Positions 7,903 to 14,879 of a DNA stretch of 20,837 bases are shown here, piece after piece. The DNA comes from Thermoplasmatota archaeon (GTDB lineage Archaea > Thermoplasmatota > E2 > DHVEG-1), in the NCBI GenBank assembly GCA_030612095.1, contig JAUWOO010000011.1, forward strand, positions 1-20,837. Reading direction: 5' to 3'. The notes beneath the pieces are model-generated. The model saw only the letters and a program-made list of their open reading frames with translations, ran no database searches and was not told the origin of the DNA. The position numbers and the translations under genes are program-made. Each line of letters begins with the position of its first letter. Position 1 is the stretch's first letter.

Positions 7903-8817
7903 ATGAATTACAGAAGCAACTTGGAACAAGTTCTCTCCAAAGGAAAATTTGCTGTGACTGCAGAAATAGGACCACCAAAAGGCTCTGATCCAGACAAAAT
8001 AACGCAGAAAGGTGAGATCACTAAAGGATGTGCTGATGCTTTTAATGTTACAGACAATCAAACTGCTGTTGTAAGGATGTCCAGTATGGCCAGCAGCTGT
8101 ATTCTTTTAAAAATGGGTCTGGAACCAGTTATGCAGATAACCTGTAGAGACAGAAATAGAATAGCCCTTCAGAGTGATGTACTTGGTGCCTCAGCCATTG
8201 GGATTAAAAATATACTTTGCATTACTGGCGACCATCAATCTTTTGGTAATCATCCTGAATCCAAAGGAGTCTATGATATAGATTCTATTCAATTTATTCA
8301 GGCAATAAAAAATATGAGGGATATGGGAGTTTTTCAAAGCGGGGATAAAATATTGTCCGGAAAACCAGATATTTTTATAGGGGCTGCAGCGAATCCGTTT
8401 GCAGATCCATATGAATTTAGGGTTGACCACCTCGAGAAGAAAATAGAAGCAGGAGCCAATTTTATTCAGACTCAGAGCATATTTAATGTGAATAAGTTTA
8501 ATATTTGGATGGATGAAGTCAGATCCAGAGGTCTTGATAGAAAGGTTCACATCATTGCTGGTGTCACACCGCTCAAATCCTTGAAAATGACTGACCGGAT
8601 GAGATTTCATGTTCCTGGCGTAGATATACCTGAGCATGTTGCAAATAGAATGAAAAATTCTGGAGATCCCAAAAGAGAGGGATATGAAATTGCATTAGAA
8701 CTTATCAATGATATCAAAAAAATTAAAGGAGTTCATGGATTGCACATTACTGCTTTGTTTTGGGAGGACATTATTCCTTCCCTCGTTCGAGAATCTGGTT
8801 TTTTACCCCGCCCATAG
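7903..8817 (+). CDS. metF: Methylenetetrahydrofolate reductase, MetF
   Basis: 304 residues, the size of bacterial MetF TIM-barrel enzymes. It reduces methylene-tetrahydrofolate (or a related archaeal pterin) to the methyl form, using FAD. Recognisable motifs are AEIGPPKG near 20-27 with the catalytic Glu at 21, FNVTDNQ at 47-53, MQITCRDRNR at 77-86, LCITGDH at 105-111, and GANFIQTQSIFN at 184-195, which matches the GANxxxTQxxF signature. The C terminus has GVHGLHI. A strong AAGGAGG Shine-Dalgarno sequence sits at 7886-7892 inside the end of metV, so translation is coupled to the upstream gene. With MetV it would form the methyl-branch step of a Wood-Ljungdahl-type pathway or feed methionine synthesis. 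The 3' end faces the degraded gene at 8771-9470. Confidence 0.93.
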   Translation: MNYRSNLEQVLSKGKFAVTAEIGPPKGSDPDKITQKGEITKGCADAFNVTDNQTAVVRMSSMASSCILLKMGLEPVMQITCRDRNRIALQSDVLGASAIGIKNILCITGDHQSFGNHPESKGVYDIDSIQFIQAIKNMRDMGVFQSGDKILSGKPDIFIGAAANPFADPYEFRVDHLEKKIEAGANFIQTQSIFNVNKFNIWMDEVRSRGLDRKVHIIAGVTPLKSLKMTDRMRFHVPGVDIPEHVANRMKNSGDPKREGYEIALELINDIKKIKGVHGLHITALFWEDIIPSLVRESGFLPRP

Positions 8818-9470
8818 AGAGATAGGTTTCCACGATTAAGCTTATTAGGATAGTACTGATAAAAAATAAAGGAAGGATATGGATTTTTGGGGTACCTATA
8901 GTCTTAGCAGGTACCTCAGCATCAGGAACATCCTTGGGTGTTTTTCTAAGAAATCTAAAAACAGATTGGTTGATTCTTCGGCAATAGTTTTCGCTTTACT
9001 AAATACTCCAGCGCCAGTAGCACTTGTTGAATTGCTGTAGAGTGGTATAATACTACCGTAAGCAACATTTATTACAAAAATCAATGCATCCTGACGATTA
9101 ACTTCTACATTTTCAATTTTCAGTGTGCCATTTTTGCTTGTCTGGTTCTGTACGATTTTAGGCGCGATATTCTGACCATTTATTGAAATTATTGGAGTTA
9201 TTATTCCTTCATCCGTGGTTCCATCACAATTCATATCGTAATTTATGTAGAAATCCACATAACTACTTTCAGAACCAAGTCCTATAAGAAGATCGTTTTC
9301 AGCAACTGCTTCTAAAGTGCTACTATTTCCATTCCCAATTATACTTGCTGATCCTAAATACACCTGTTGATTGACAGTTTCGGAAATTAACTCTTTGATC
9401 GGTTGTTGTTTTACTGATATTGCATTTGAGATTGTGGCGGTTGATCAATACAATTAAAAAGATTTCCCAT
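8771..9470 (-). pseudogene. Frameshifted gene for an exported, membrane-anchored protein
   Basis: The longest readable piece is 8896-9444 (minus). It contains a beta-rich domain with YVDFYINYDMNCDGTTDEG, a segment resembling a calcium-loop or repeat of surface proteins, and ends in a basic, implausible tail. If the five-base T-run at 8941-8945 (plus strand) held one more base, the frame would continue as a Pro/Thr linker (TPKDVPDAEVPAK) and a membrane helix (about ILPLFFISTILISLIV), ending at 8771-8773. At the other end the frame is open upstream of the GTG at 9363 (STATISNAISVKQQP) until a stop at 9445-9447. A hydrophobic signal-like stretch EIFLIVLI sits just before it in a neighbouring frame. 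So at least one, probably two, frameshifts separate a signal peptide, a body and a C-terminal anchor. The cause may be decay or sequence errors. The parent family is not recognised. Confidence 0.55.
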
Positions 9471-9648
9471 AAAAAAGATAGAAATGGAATTTCTGCAGGT
9501 TTTTCCACAAACCCTGTAAAGCATATAGCATTACTGCAAACATACAGCAGCATTGATCCAGCATATCACTATATAGTCTGAAATAACAATATATTCTACA
9601 CCCATGAGTTTAAAATATCACATTTTTTTACGTAAAATTATAATAAGA

Positions 9649-9656
9649 TTTATATG
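9649..9656 (+). promoter_or_regulatory. TATA box in front of a candidate non-coding RNA
   Basis: TTTATATG is preceded by purine-rich TAATAAGA, a BRE-like context. Its centre is 27 bp from G9680, which is the first base of a 12-bp stem. No protein gene of any size follows (the first ATG gives only eight codons), so this promoter appears to drive an RNA. Confidence 0.5.
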
Positions 9657-9679
9657 TCTATACCCAATATATATTTTAT

Positions 9680-9739
9680 GAATGGGGGAGAACTTAATTT
9701 TTAAAAATCTCTCTTCACCACCTTCAATCTTCCCCATTC
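9680..9739 (+). ncRNA. Candidate structured non-coding RNA (long stem-loop)
   Basis: GAATGGGGGAGA (9680-9691) pairs without interruption with TCTTCCCCATTC (9728-9739): 12 base pairs, one of them a G-U wobble, enclosing a loop of 36 bases. The stem begins exactly where the TATA box at 9649-9656 would place the transcription start. The true 3' end is unknown, and a T-rich stretch occurs near 9780-9791. It does not resemble a C/D or H/ACA RNA that I can recognise. The evidence is structural only. Confidence 0.4.
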
Positions 9740-9975
9740 TCTCATTATACCACCAGTAAATACCATATAATAAACCGATATTTTCTTTTTTACAATGTGA
9801 GAAAACAAAAGTTTGATAACAATAATAATCATATTTTTGAACTGGCCAAGAGAAGGATAAAAACTAATTTTGTTAAATTTGCATAACAGAATTTTCTCAA
9901 TTTTGTACTGACATCATCCTTCTTTCACCATATGCATCCCACATTCATACCCTCATTCAATGTGTGAGATTGCCC

Positions 9976-10185
9976 CTATTTTATCTGTCCCCCATCCCCA
10001 GTATACTCTACATCCTTATTAGAGAACTCACCCAATGCAAGTCGCATATCATAAATCATGTCTCTAAAGAGTAAATCTATCTTGTGACTTTTAAATTCCT
10101 TTACGTTACCACCATCCGAATATATTCTTCCAAGGTATATGTTCCCCTCCTTTTGTATCTCTATACCATACAGTGGCTCTTCCAT
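9976..10185 (-). CDS. Small hypothetical protein, 69 residues
   Basis: The frame is open from an ATG at 10215, but the internal ATG at 10185 has an AGGGG Shine-Dalgarno-like sequence 8 bases upstream, so I take it as the start (MEEPLYGIEIQK...). The product is a small soluble protein: beta strands first (YGIEIQKEGNIYLGRIY), then a helix around KIDLLFRDMIYDMRLALGEF, ending in a polar tail. No known motif is seen. A TATA-like ATTTATTATAC lies on the minus strand near 10231-10241. Flanked by non-coding DNA on both sides. The composition looks coding and the start signal is reasonable, but the function is unknown. Confidence 0.6.
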   Translation of the reverse strand: MEEPLYGIEIQKEGNIYLGRIYSDGGNVKEFKSHKIDLLFRDMIYDMRLALGEFSNKDVEYTGDGGQIK

Positions 10186-10553
10186 GATAATTCCCCTATA
10201 CTTAATATGTAACATTTAATATTATTGTTAGTATAATAAATTTTGGGTGTACCGGTTCAAGAAATAGTTGCCTTTTTCTCCTTTTATAATTTACATATGG
10301 GTCTCATTATTTTCAACTATATCCCTTTCCAATAATTGTTGTTTTATCCATAACATAAAACATACTTTTTAGAAATTTCTGACATGTTGTAAATATATAA
10401 ATCTGGGCGATGTTTCCACATTATTCCTCATGGCTACCACGGTATTTGCCATAATGATGCCCGTTTTTTTTAATGATCTGTAACCATGTATTAATTTCAA
10501 CAAAAAAAAATACTTAAAAAGACATACGCTATTCAAATCATGAGGGAATATAA
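10186..10553. other. Non-coding divergent region with promoters for both neighbours
   Basis: About 370 bp between the minus-strand 69-residue ORF and the plus-strand 97-residue ORF. It is AT-rich, with TATA-like sequences for each gene near its two ends and a hairpin plus T-run in the middle (10405-10471). I see no protein gene in it. A 27-codon minus-strand frame inside the hairpin is too short to support. Confidence 0.55.
10405..10471 (+). terminator. Hairpin followed by eight T residues; terminator or end of a small RNA
   Basis: GGGC (10405-10408) pairs with GCCC (10459-10462), AT (10410-10411) with AT (10457-10458), and CATTAT (10419-10424) with ATAATG (10451-10456). A 5' side bulge separates the last two. 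T8 follows at 10464-10471. No plus-strand gene ends just upstream, so it would terminate an RNA starting within this intergenic region; an AAATATATAAAT TATA-like stretch lies immediately before it. It may also be incidental. Confidence 0.3.
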
Positions 10554-10847
10554 ATGTCGATTGATGAACCAATTGATATGGCAGAGCTTGGTGATGATGA
10601 TATAAAGAAAAGAAGGCCAAAGCCATTTCGCTATATCGATAATGAACGTGACACACAAGAAGAATTAGAAATAGACAAAACACCCCAATTCACCTTAATG
10701 AGAACATCCGACGAAACAGAGATAACGATGAATGAAGAACGTCTAGCCAATTTGGAAAATGCAGAGAAGCTAGAAGACATTATAAAAAAACATGAAGGGA
10801 TTAGAAGGCAAAATCTAGAAGACGCAGAAAGCTATAGCATTAATTAG
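10554..10847 (+). CDS. Small acidic hypothetical protein, 97 residues
   Basis: A GAGGGA Shine-Dalgarno sequence lies 7 bases before the ATG and a TATA-like TACTTAAAAA about 40 bp upstream, so the start is well supported. The protein is highly charged and probably partly disordered. A short acidic start (MSIDEPIDMAELGDDD) precedes a basic patch KKRRPKPF, and the C-terminal half (about 56-92) is a predicted helix rich in Glu, Asn and Lys (NEERLANLENAEKLEDIIKK). There is no cysteine, signal peptide or membrane segment. I do not recognise a family. It stands 169 bp upstream of pheS in the same direction but is likely a separate transcription unit. Confidence 0.65.
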   Translation: MSIDEPIDMAELGDDDIKKRRPKPFRYIDNERDTQEELEIDKTPQFTLMRTSDETEITMNEERLANLENAEKLEDIIKKHEGIRRQNLEDAESYSIN

Positions 10848-11016
10848 AATTCCAAAATATCATATCAGTCAATGATTTATCTCATCCATCAAAACAGAAT
10901 GAAAAGTTTTGATATTTTTATTAACAAGTATATCGTCATCAGATGAATATTATAGAAGGGGCTAATGAGTATCGCAATCGATATCTTAATACATAGTTAT
11001 GTGATTTCGGATTTGG

Positions 11017-12537
11017 ATGGACATAGATAAGGCAATTAAAGAGTTATCACAAAACGAAAAAAAAGTACTGATGTCTCTAAAGAAACTAAACGGAAAAGCA
11101 TCACCAGAGGATATCCTAAAAAATGGAGATTTTCAACAAGAAGTCGAGGTTATGAATGCTTCTTCATGGTTGCAATCAAAAAAACTTGTAAAAGTAGAAG
11201 AGCATATCAAAACAGTGTATTCTTTGGGAAAAGAAGGGAAACATTTTTTGCAAAATGGATTTCCGGAAAAACGAGCTTTACGGTTAATATCTAATAGAAG
11301 CGGAAAAGCATCTTTAAGGGATTTATCATCTATTTTGGAAAAACATGAAGTTCCGGTTGCAATTGGCTGGCTTAAAAGAAAAGGTTGGGCAAACATCCAA
11401 AAAACAGATGGAGGTACTTTAGTTGAAATTACGGAATCTGGGGGAAATGCACTACAGGAAAAAAGCGATGACGAGAAAATACTTAATCAACTAAATGAAA
11501 CACCCAATATAGAACTTGACAAAAATAGGATCAAGTTATTATTATCTAGAAAAAATGTTGTTAAAGAGAAGGAAATCATTACAAGTACTATAATTTTGAC
11601 TGAAGAGGGAAAAAAAGTAATTGAAAAAGGTATTGAGATTAAAGATGAAATTTCCCAGATAACATCTAACATCATTAAAACTGGAGAATGGAAAAACAAA
11701 ACAATACGGCCTTATGACATCCATGCATTTGCTCCAGCGAAATATGGGGGTAAAGCTCACCCACTGGTTGATTTGATATCCAAGATCAGACAGATATTTC
11801 TTGAGATTGGTTTTCAAGAGATTGAAGGGGATTTTGTTGAATCCTGTTTTTGGAATATGGATGTACTTTTTATACCTCAAGATCACCCTGCTAGAGAGAT
11901 GCAAGATACATTGTATTGTAAAGCCCCTTCAGAGATAGAGATAAATGAAAGGGACTTGATTGATAACATCGCAAAGATACATGAGGATGGCGGCATTACC
12001 TCTTCGTCTGGTTGGGGCTATAAGTTTTCTAAAAACGAGGGAAAAAGAGCACTCTTGAGAACACACACCACGGTCAATACTATTCGTTATCTGTACAATA
12101 ATCCAGAGCCACCTTGTAAGATTTTTTCCATAGGTAGGGTTTTCAGAAAAGAAAACATTGATACTACCCACCTTCCTGAATTTTTCCAAATTGAAGGTAT
12201 TGTTCATGAGGAAAATACAAACTTTAGACAACTTATTGGTATCCTTAAAGAGTTTTATCGCAGGATGGGTTTTGAAAAGATCCGTTTCAGACCGGCTTAT
12301 TTTCCTTATACCGAACCCAGCATGGAAATAGATGTCTTTTGGAATAGTGAATGGATGGAACTGGGCGGGAGTGGTATTTTTAGACCCGAAGTTACTGAAC
12401 CCATTGGTATAAAAAATCCCGTTCTTGCATGGGGTCTTGGACTAGAGCGTCTAGCTATGCTTAAATTTGGTCTTACAGACATACGAAAACTATATGTAAG
12501 CGATTTAGAATGGCTTAGAAAAAAATCATTGATTTAA
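11017..12537 (+). CDS. pheS: Phenylalanyl-tRNA synthetase alpha subunit
   Basis: 506 residues, typical of the archaeal/eukaryotic-type alpha chain. With PheT it charges tRNA-Phe. The N-terminal ~220 residues are winged-helix domains that in this family contact the tRNA. The class II catalytic core follows: HPAREMQDT at 290-298, LLRTHTT at 346-352, motif 2 around VFRKENIDTTHLPEFFQIEG (375-394), and motif 3 GLGLERLAM at 473-481. The ATG at 11017 has no clear Shine-Dalgarno sequence. A TATA-like CTTAATACATA about 26 bp upstream suggests a leaderless start. pheT is not in the window, so alpha and beta genes are apparently unlinked here. The gene ends 113 bp before the thermosome gene. Confidence 0.96.
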   Translation: MDIDKAIKELSQNEKKVLMSLKKLNGKASPEDILKNGDFQQEVEVMNASSWLQSKKLVKVEEHIKTVYSLGKEGKHFLQNGFPEKRALRLISNRSGKASLRDLSSILEKHEVPVAIGWLKRKGWANIQKTDGGTLVEITESGGNALQEKSDDEKILNQLNETPNIELDKNRIKLLLSRKNVVKEKEIITSTIILTEEGKKVIEKGIEIKDEISQITSNIIKTGEWKNKTIRPYDIHAFAPAKYGGKAHPLVDLISKIRQIFLEIGFQEIEGDFVESCFWNMDVLFIPQDHPAREMQDTLYCKAPSEIEINERDLIDNIAKIHEDGGITSSSGWGYKFSKNEGKRALLRTHTTVNTIRYLYNNPEPPCKIFSIGRVFRKENIDTTHLPEFFQIEGIVHEENTNFRQLIGILKEFYRRMGFEKIRFRPAYFPYTEPSMEIDVFWNSEWMELGGSGIFRPEVTEPIGIKNPVLAWGLGLERLAMLKFGLTDIRKLYVSDLEWLRKKSLI

Positions 12538-12580
12538 ACCATTTATTTCTTTTAATTCTGATAAAAATACGTGGGAAATC

Positions 12581-12588
12581 TTTATATA
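12581..12588 (+). promoter_or_regulatory. TATA box of the thermosome gene
   Basis: TTTATATA is a strong archaeal box A match, placing the transcription start near 12611-12615 and giving a leader of about 40 bases with a Shine-Dalgarno site. No palindromic heat-shock operator is obvious next to it. Confidence 0.6.
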
Positions 12589-12630
12589 GAAGTGTTTGTA
12601 TAGCAATTTTCACTCTTAAAGCATATTTTA

Positions 12631-12641
12631 GGAGGAGGTGA
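12631..12641 (+). promoter_or_regulatory. Very strong Shine-Dalgarno site of the thermosome gene
   Basis: GGAGGAGGTGA contains a full match to the anti-Shine-Dalgarno end of 16S rRNA and ends 9 bases before the ATG at 12651. It is the strongest ribosome binding site in the window, in keeping with an abundant protein. Confidence 0.75.
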
Positions 12642-12650
12642 ACAAAAATT

Positions 12651-14300
12651 ATGATGAATGGACAACAACCAATAATAATTTTAAAAGAAGGAACAAAACG
12701 AGAAAGGGGCAAAGGAGCTCAAGCAAATAATATTATGGCTGCAAGGGCAATATCTGATGCTGTGAAATCAACACTCGGTCCAAAGGGAATGGACAAAATG
12801 CTTGTTGATTCAATGGGTGACGTTGTGGTAACCAATGATGGAGCAACAATTTTAAAAGAAATTGATGTGGAGCATCCATCTGCAAAAATGATTGTAGAAG
12901 TCGCAAAATCACAGGACGAAGAATGCGGTGACGGAACCACCAGCGCAGTAATACTCACAGGTGAACTATTAAAATGTGCAGGGGAACTACTTGACCAAAA
13001 TATTCATCCAACTGTTATCTGTGGAGGATACAAACTCGCTGCAGGAAAAGCAGTAGAGACACTCCATGATCTATCCATACCAATAAAAGCAGGAGATAAA
13101 AAAACATTGAAAGATATTGCAATGACTTCCATGGCTAGTAAAAGTGCTAGTGCTGAGAAAGACATCCTTGCAGATGTTGTAGTTGATGCCACGACAAATG
13201 TCGCAGAGACAATTAACGGTAAAACATATGTTGATCTTGACAACATCCAAATACAGAAAAAACAAGGGGGCGGAATTGCAAACACTGAAATAATCAGCGG
13301 AATAATTCTTGATAAGGAGCGAGTCCACGAGGGAATGCCAAGACACATAAAAAACGCAAAGGTAGCATTGATAAATGCAGCACTTGAAGTAAAAAAGACA
13401 GAAGTGGATGCAAGAATCCAAATACAAGACCCAACACAACTTCAGGCTTTTCTAGATGAAGAAGAAGGCATGATTAGAAAGATGGTCGAGAAAGTCAAAG
13501 CAAGTGGGGCAAACGTTCTTATCTGTCAAAAGGGCATTGATGATATAGCACAACACTTCCTAGCAAGAGAAGGGATTTATACCGTAAGACGTGCCAAAAA
13601 GAGCGATATGGAAAAACTATCAAAAGCAACCGGTGCAAAGATTGTAGCAAACCTCGATGGTCTAACCTCAAAAGACCTTGGTAACGCAGGTAATGTAGAG
13701 GAGAAGAAAATCGGCGATGACAAAATGACTTTCGTTACTGATTGTAAGAATCCAAAAGCAGTATCCATACTAATTCGTGGCACTACAGATCACATCATAG
13801 ATGAACTCGAGAGGGGACTGCATGACGCACTTTCAGTTGTAAAGGTTGCCCTTGAAGATGGTAAAATGACTGCCGGAGGAGGATCAGCTGCTATCGCTAT
13901 AGCAATGGCCCTCAGAGACTATGCACCATCAATTGGAGGCAGAGAACAAATGGCAATTGAAGCATTCGCAAATGCAATAGAGATTGTACCAAAAACACTC
14001 TCAGAAAACGCAGGACTCGACCCAATTGATATGATGCTTGAAATAAGAAGTGAACACAAAAAAGGAAACAAATACGCAGGTATCAATGTACTTGGCGGGA
14101 AAGTAGACGACATGCTCAAAAACAGAGTCATAGAGCCATTACGTGTAAGTCTTCAAGAGATCGAGGCATCCTCAGAGGCTGCAACTATGATACTCAGAAT
14201 CGATGACGTCATAGCATCAAAAGGCGGCGGTGGAGCACCAGCAGGTATGCCTCCAGGTATGGGCGGTATGCCTCCAGGTATGGGCGGTATGGATTACTAG
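12651..14300 (+). CDS. ths: Thermosome (group II chaperonin) subunit
   Basis: 549 residues, the usual length. It forms the double-ring ATP-dependent folding chamber of archaea. Family motifs are intact: TLGPKGMDKM at 41-50, TNDGAT at 61-66, the nucleotide loop GDGTTS at 93-98, the catalytic Asp of LHDALS at about 392, and GGGS at 409-412. The equatorial, intermediate and apical domains occur in the normal nested order, and the apical lid region lies near 240-280. The C-terminal tail is a Gly/Met/Pro repeat ending GGMDY, typical of chaperonin tails that project into the cavity. The ATG at 12651 follows a strong Shine-Dalgarno site; the next codon is also ATG. grpE and dnaK follow directly, making a protein-folding cluster. 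Confidence 0.98.
   Translation: MMNGQQPIIILKEGTKRERGKGAQANNIMAARAISDAVKSTLGPKGMDKMLVDSMGDVVVTNDGATILKEIDVEHPSAKMIVEVAKSQDEECGDGTTSAVILTGELLKCAGELLDQNIHPTVICGGYKLAAGKAVETLHDLSIPIKAGDKKTLKDIAMTSMASKSASAEKDILADVVVDATTNVAETINGKTYVDLDNIQIQKKQGGGIANTEIISGIILDKERVHEGMPRHIKNAKVALINAALEVKKTEVDARIQIQDPTQLQAFLDEEEGMIRKMVEKVKASGANVLICQKGIDDIAQHFLAREGIYTVRRAKKSDMEKLSKATGAKIVANLDGLTSKDLGNAGNVEEKKIGDDKMTFVTDCKNPKAVSILIRGTTDHIIDELERGLHDALSVVKVALEDGKMTAGGGSAAIAIAMALRDYAPSIGGREQMAIEAFANAIEIVPKTLSENAGLDPIDMMLEIRSEHKKGNKYAGINVLGGKVDDMLKNRVIEPLRVSLQEIEASSEAATMILRIDDVIASKGGGGAPAGMPPGMGGMPPGMGGMDY
14244..14291 (+). repeat. 21-bp tandem repeat in the chaperonin tail
   Basis: Two exact 21-bp copies (14244-14264 and 14265-14285, beginning GGTATGCCTCCAGG) are followed by a partial third. 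They encode the GMPPGMG repeats at the end of the thermosome subunit. Identical codons in both copies point to recent slippage expansion. Confidence 0.85.
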
Positions 14301-14311
14301 AATAATCCAAC

Positions 14312-14329
14312 CTTTCTTTTCTTTTTTTA
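14312..14329 (+). terminator. T-rich terminator after the thermosome gene
   Basis: A run of Ts broken only by a few Cs starts 12 bases after the stop codon, without a hairpin. This is the common archaeal terminator type. It lies only a few bases before the grpE start, so partial read-through into grpE-dnaK is possible. Confidence 0.5.
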
Positions 14330-14335
14330 TTTAAC

Positions 14336-14860
14336 ATGTCAACTAAAAAATCTAATGATGGAAGGAAAAACAAATGCGATAGAAAAACTGATAGTTTAAA
14401 AAAGGAACTAAATGAACTGAAAGATGAAATAAACAAGCTAAAGCGAGAAGCAAAAGAGAAAGATGACAAACTACTTCGCAGCTATGCAGATTTACAGAAC
14501 TATCAGAAAAGAACAGAAAAAGAATCACAATATAAGGAAAATGAAACAAAGAAAAAATATCTTTCAGAATTAATTGAGCTTAAAGAACTTCTAAAAAGGG
14601 CTTATGAAGACAAAGACCCAAGAGCGGGTCTTCAACTCATGTTAAATAATCTAGAAAATTTCTTTGAAAAAGAGCAGATAAAATACATAGACTGTGTGGG
14701 AAAAACATTTGACCATAATATTCATCATGCAGTTACCACTATAGAAAAAAATGATTGTGAAGATGGAATAATAGTGGAAGAGGTAAAAAAAGGATACCTC
14801 ATAGATAATAAACTCTTGAGACCTTCTCAAGTTATTGTTGCAAAAAATAAAGTAAAATGA
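14336..14860 (+). CDS. grpE: GrpE nucleotide exchange factor
   Basis: 174 residues, a normal GrpE length. It releases ADP from DnaK. Residues 1-45 are a charged start followed by a long coiled coil (LKKELNELKDEINKLK). The family motif SYADLQNYQKRTEKE is at 49-63, a four-helix dimer region at about 75-115, and the C-terminal beta domain with FDHNIHHAV at 125-133, GIIVEEVKKGY at 144-154 and LLRPSQVIVAK at 160-170. The ATG at 14336 lacks a Shine-Dalgarno sequence and a clear TATA box, because the region just upstream is the T-rich tract after the thermosome gene. It is therefore either leaderless or read through from ths. dnaK follows 19 bases after the stop, in the same operon. No dnaJ is adjacent. 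Confidence 0.93.
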   Translation: MSTKKSNDGRKNKCDRKTDSLKKELNELKDEINKLKREAKEKDDKLLRSYADLQNYQKRTEKESQYKENETKKKYLSELIELKELLKRAYEDKDPRAGLQLMLNNLENFFEKEQIKYIDCVGKTFDHNIHHAVTTIEKNDCEDGIIVEEVKKGYLIDNKLLRPSQVIVAKNKVK

Positions 14861-14879
14861 ATAAGGAGTGTGAAACCGT

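Larger units (their letters stand above)
9471..9975. other. Non-coding stretch between the frameshifted gene and the 69-residue ORF
   Basis: About 500 bp of very AT-rich DNA. I see no convincing protein gene. The minus-strand frame at 9323-9553 is only partly explained, as the decayed N terminus of the frameshifted gene. The interval holds one good archaeal promoter at 9649-9656 and the stem-loop at 9680-9739. Nothing else is recognisable in 9740-9975. Confidence 0.6.

Noticed and set aside
9323..9553. Minus-strand 76-residue frame (MLLYVCSNAICF...)
   Set aside because: It overlaps the body of the frameshifted gene out of frame and its last third is not protein-like. Only the short hydrophobic piece EIFLIVLI is likely to be a remnant of the signal peptide.
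10369..10683. Minus-strand 104-residue frame across the hairpin and the start of the acidic protein gene
   Set aside because: It runs antisense through a well-initiated gene, has no ribosome site, and its composition (many Phe, Tyr and His) is that of a shadow frame.
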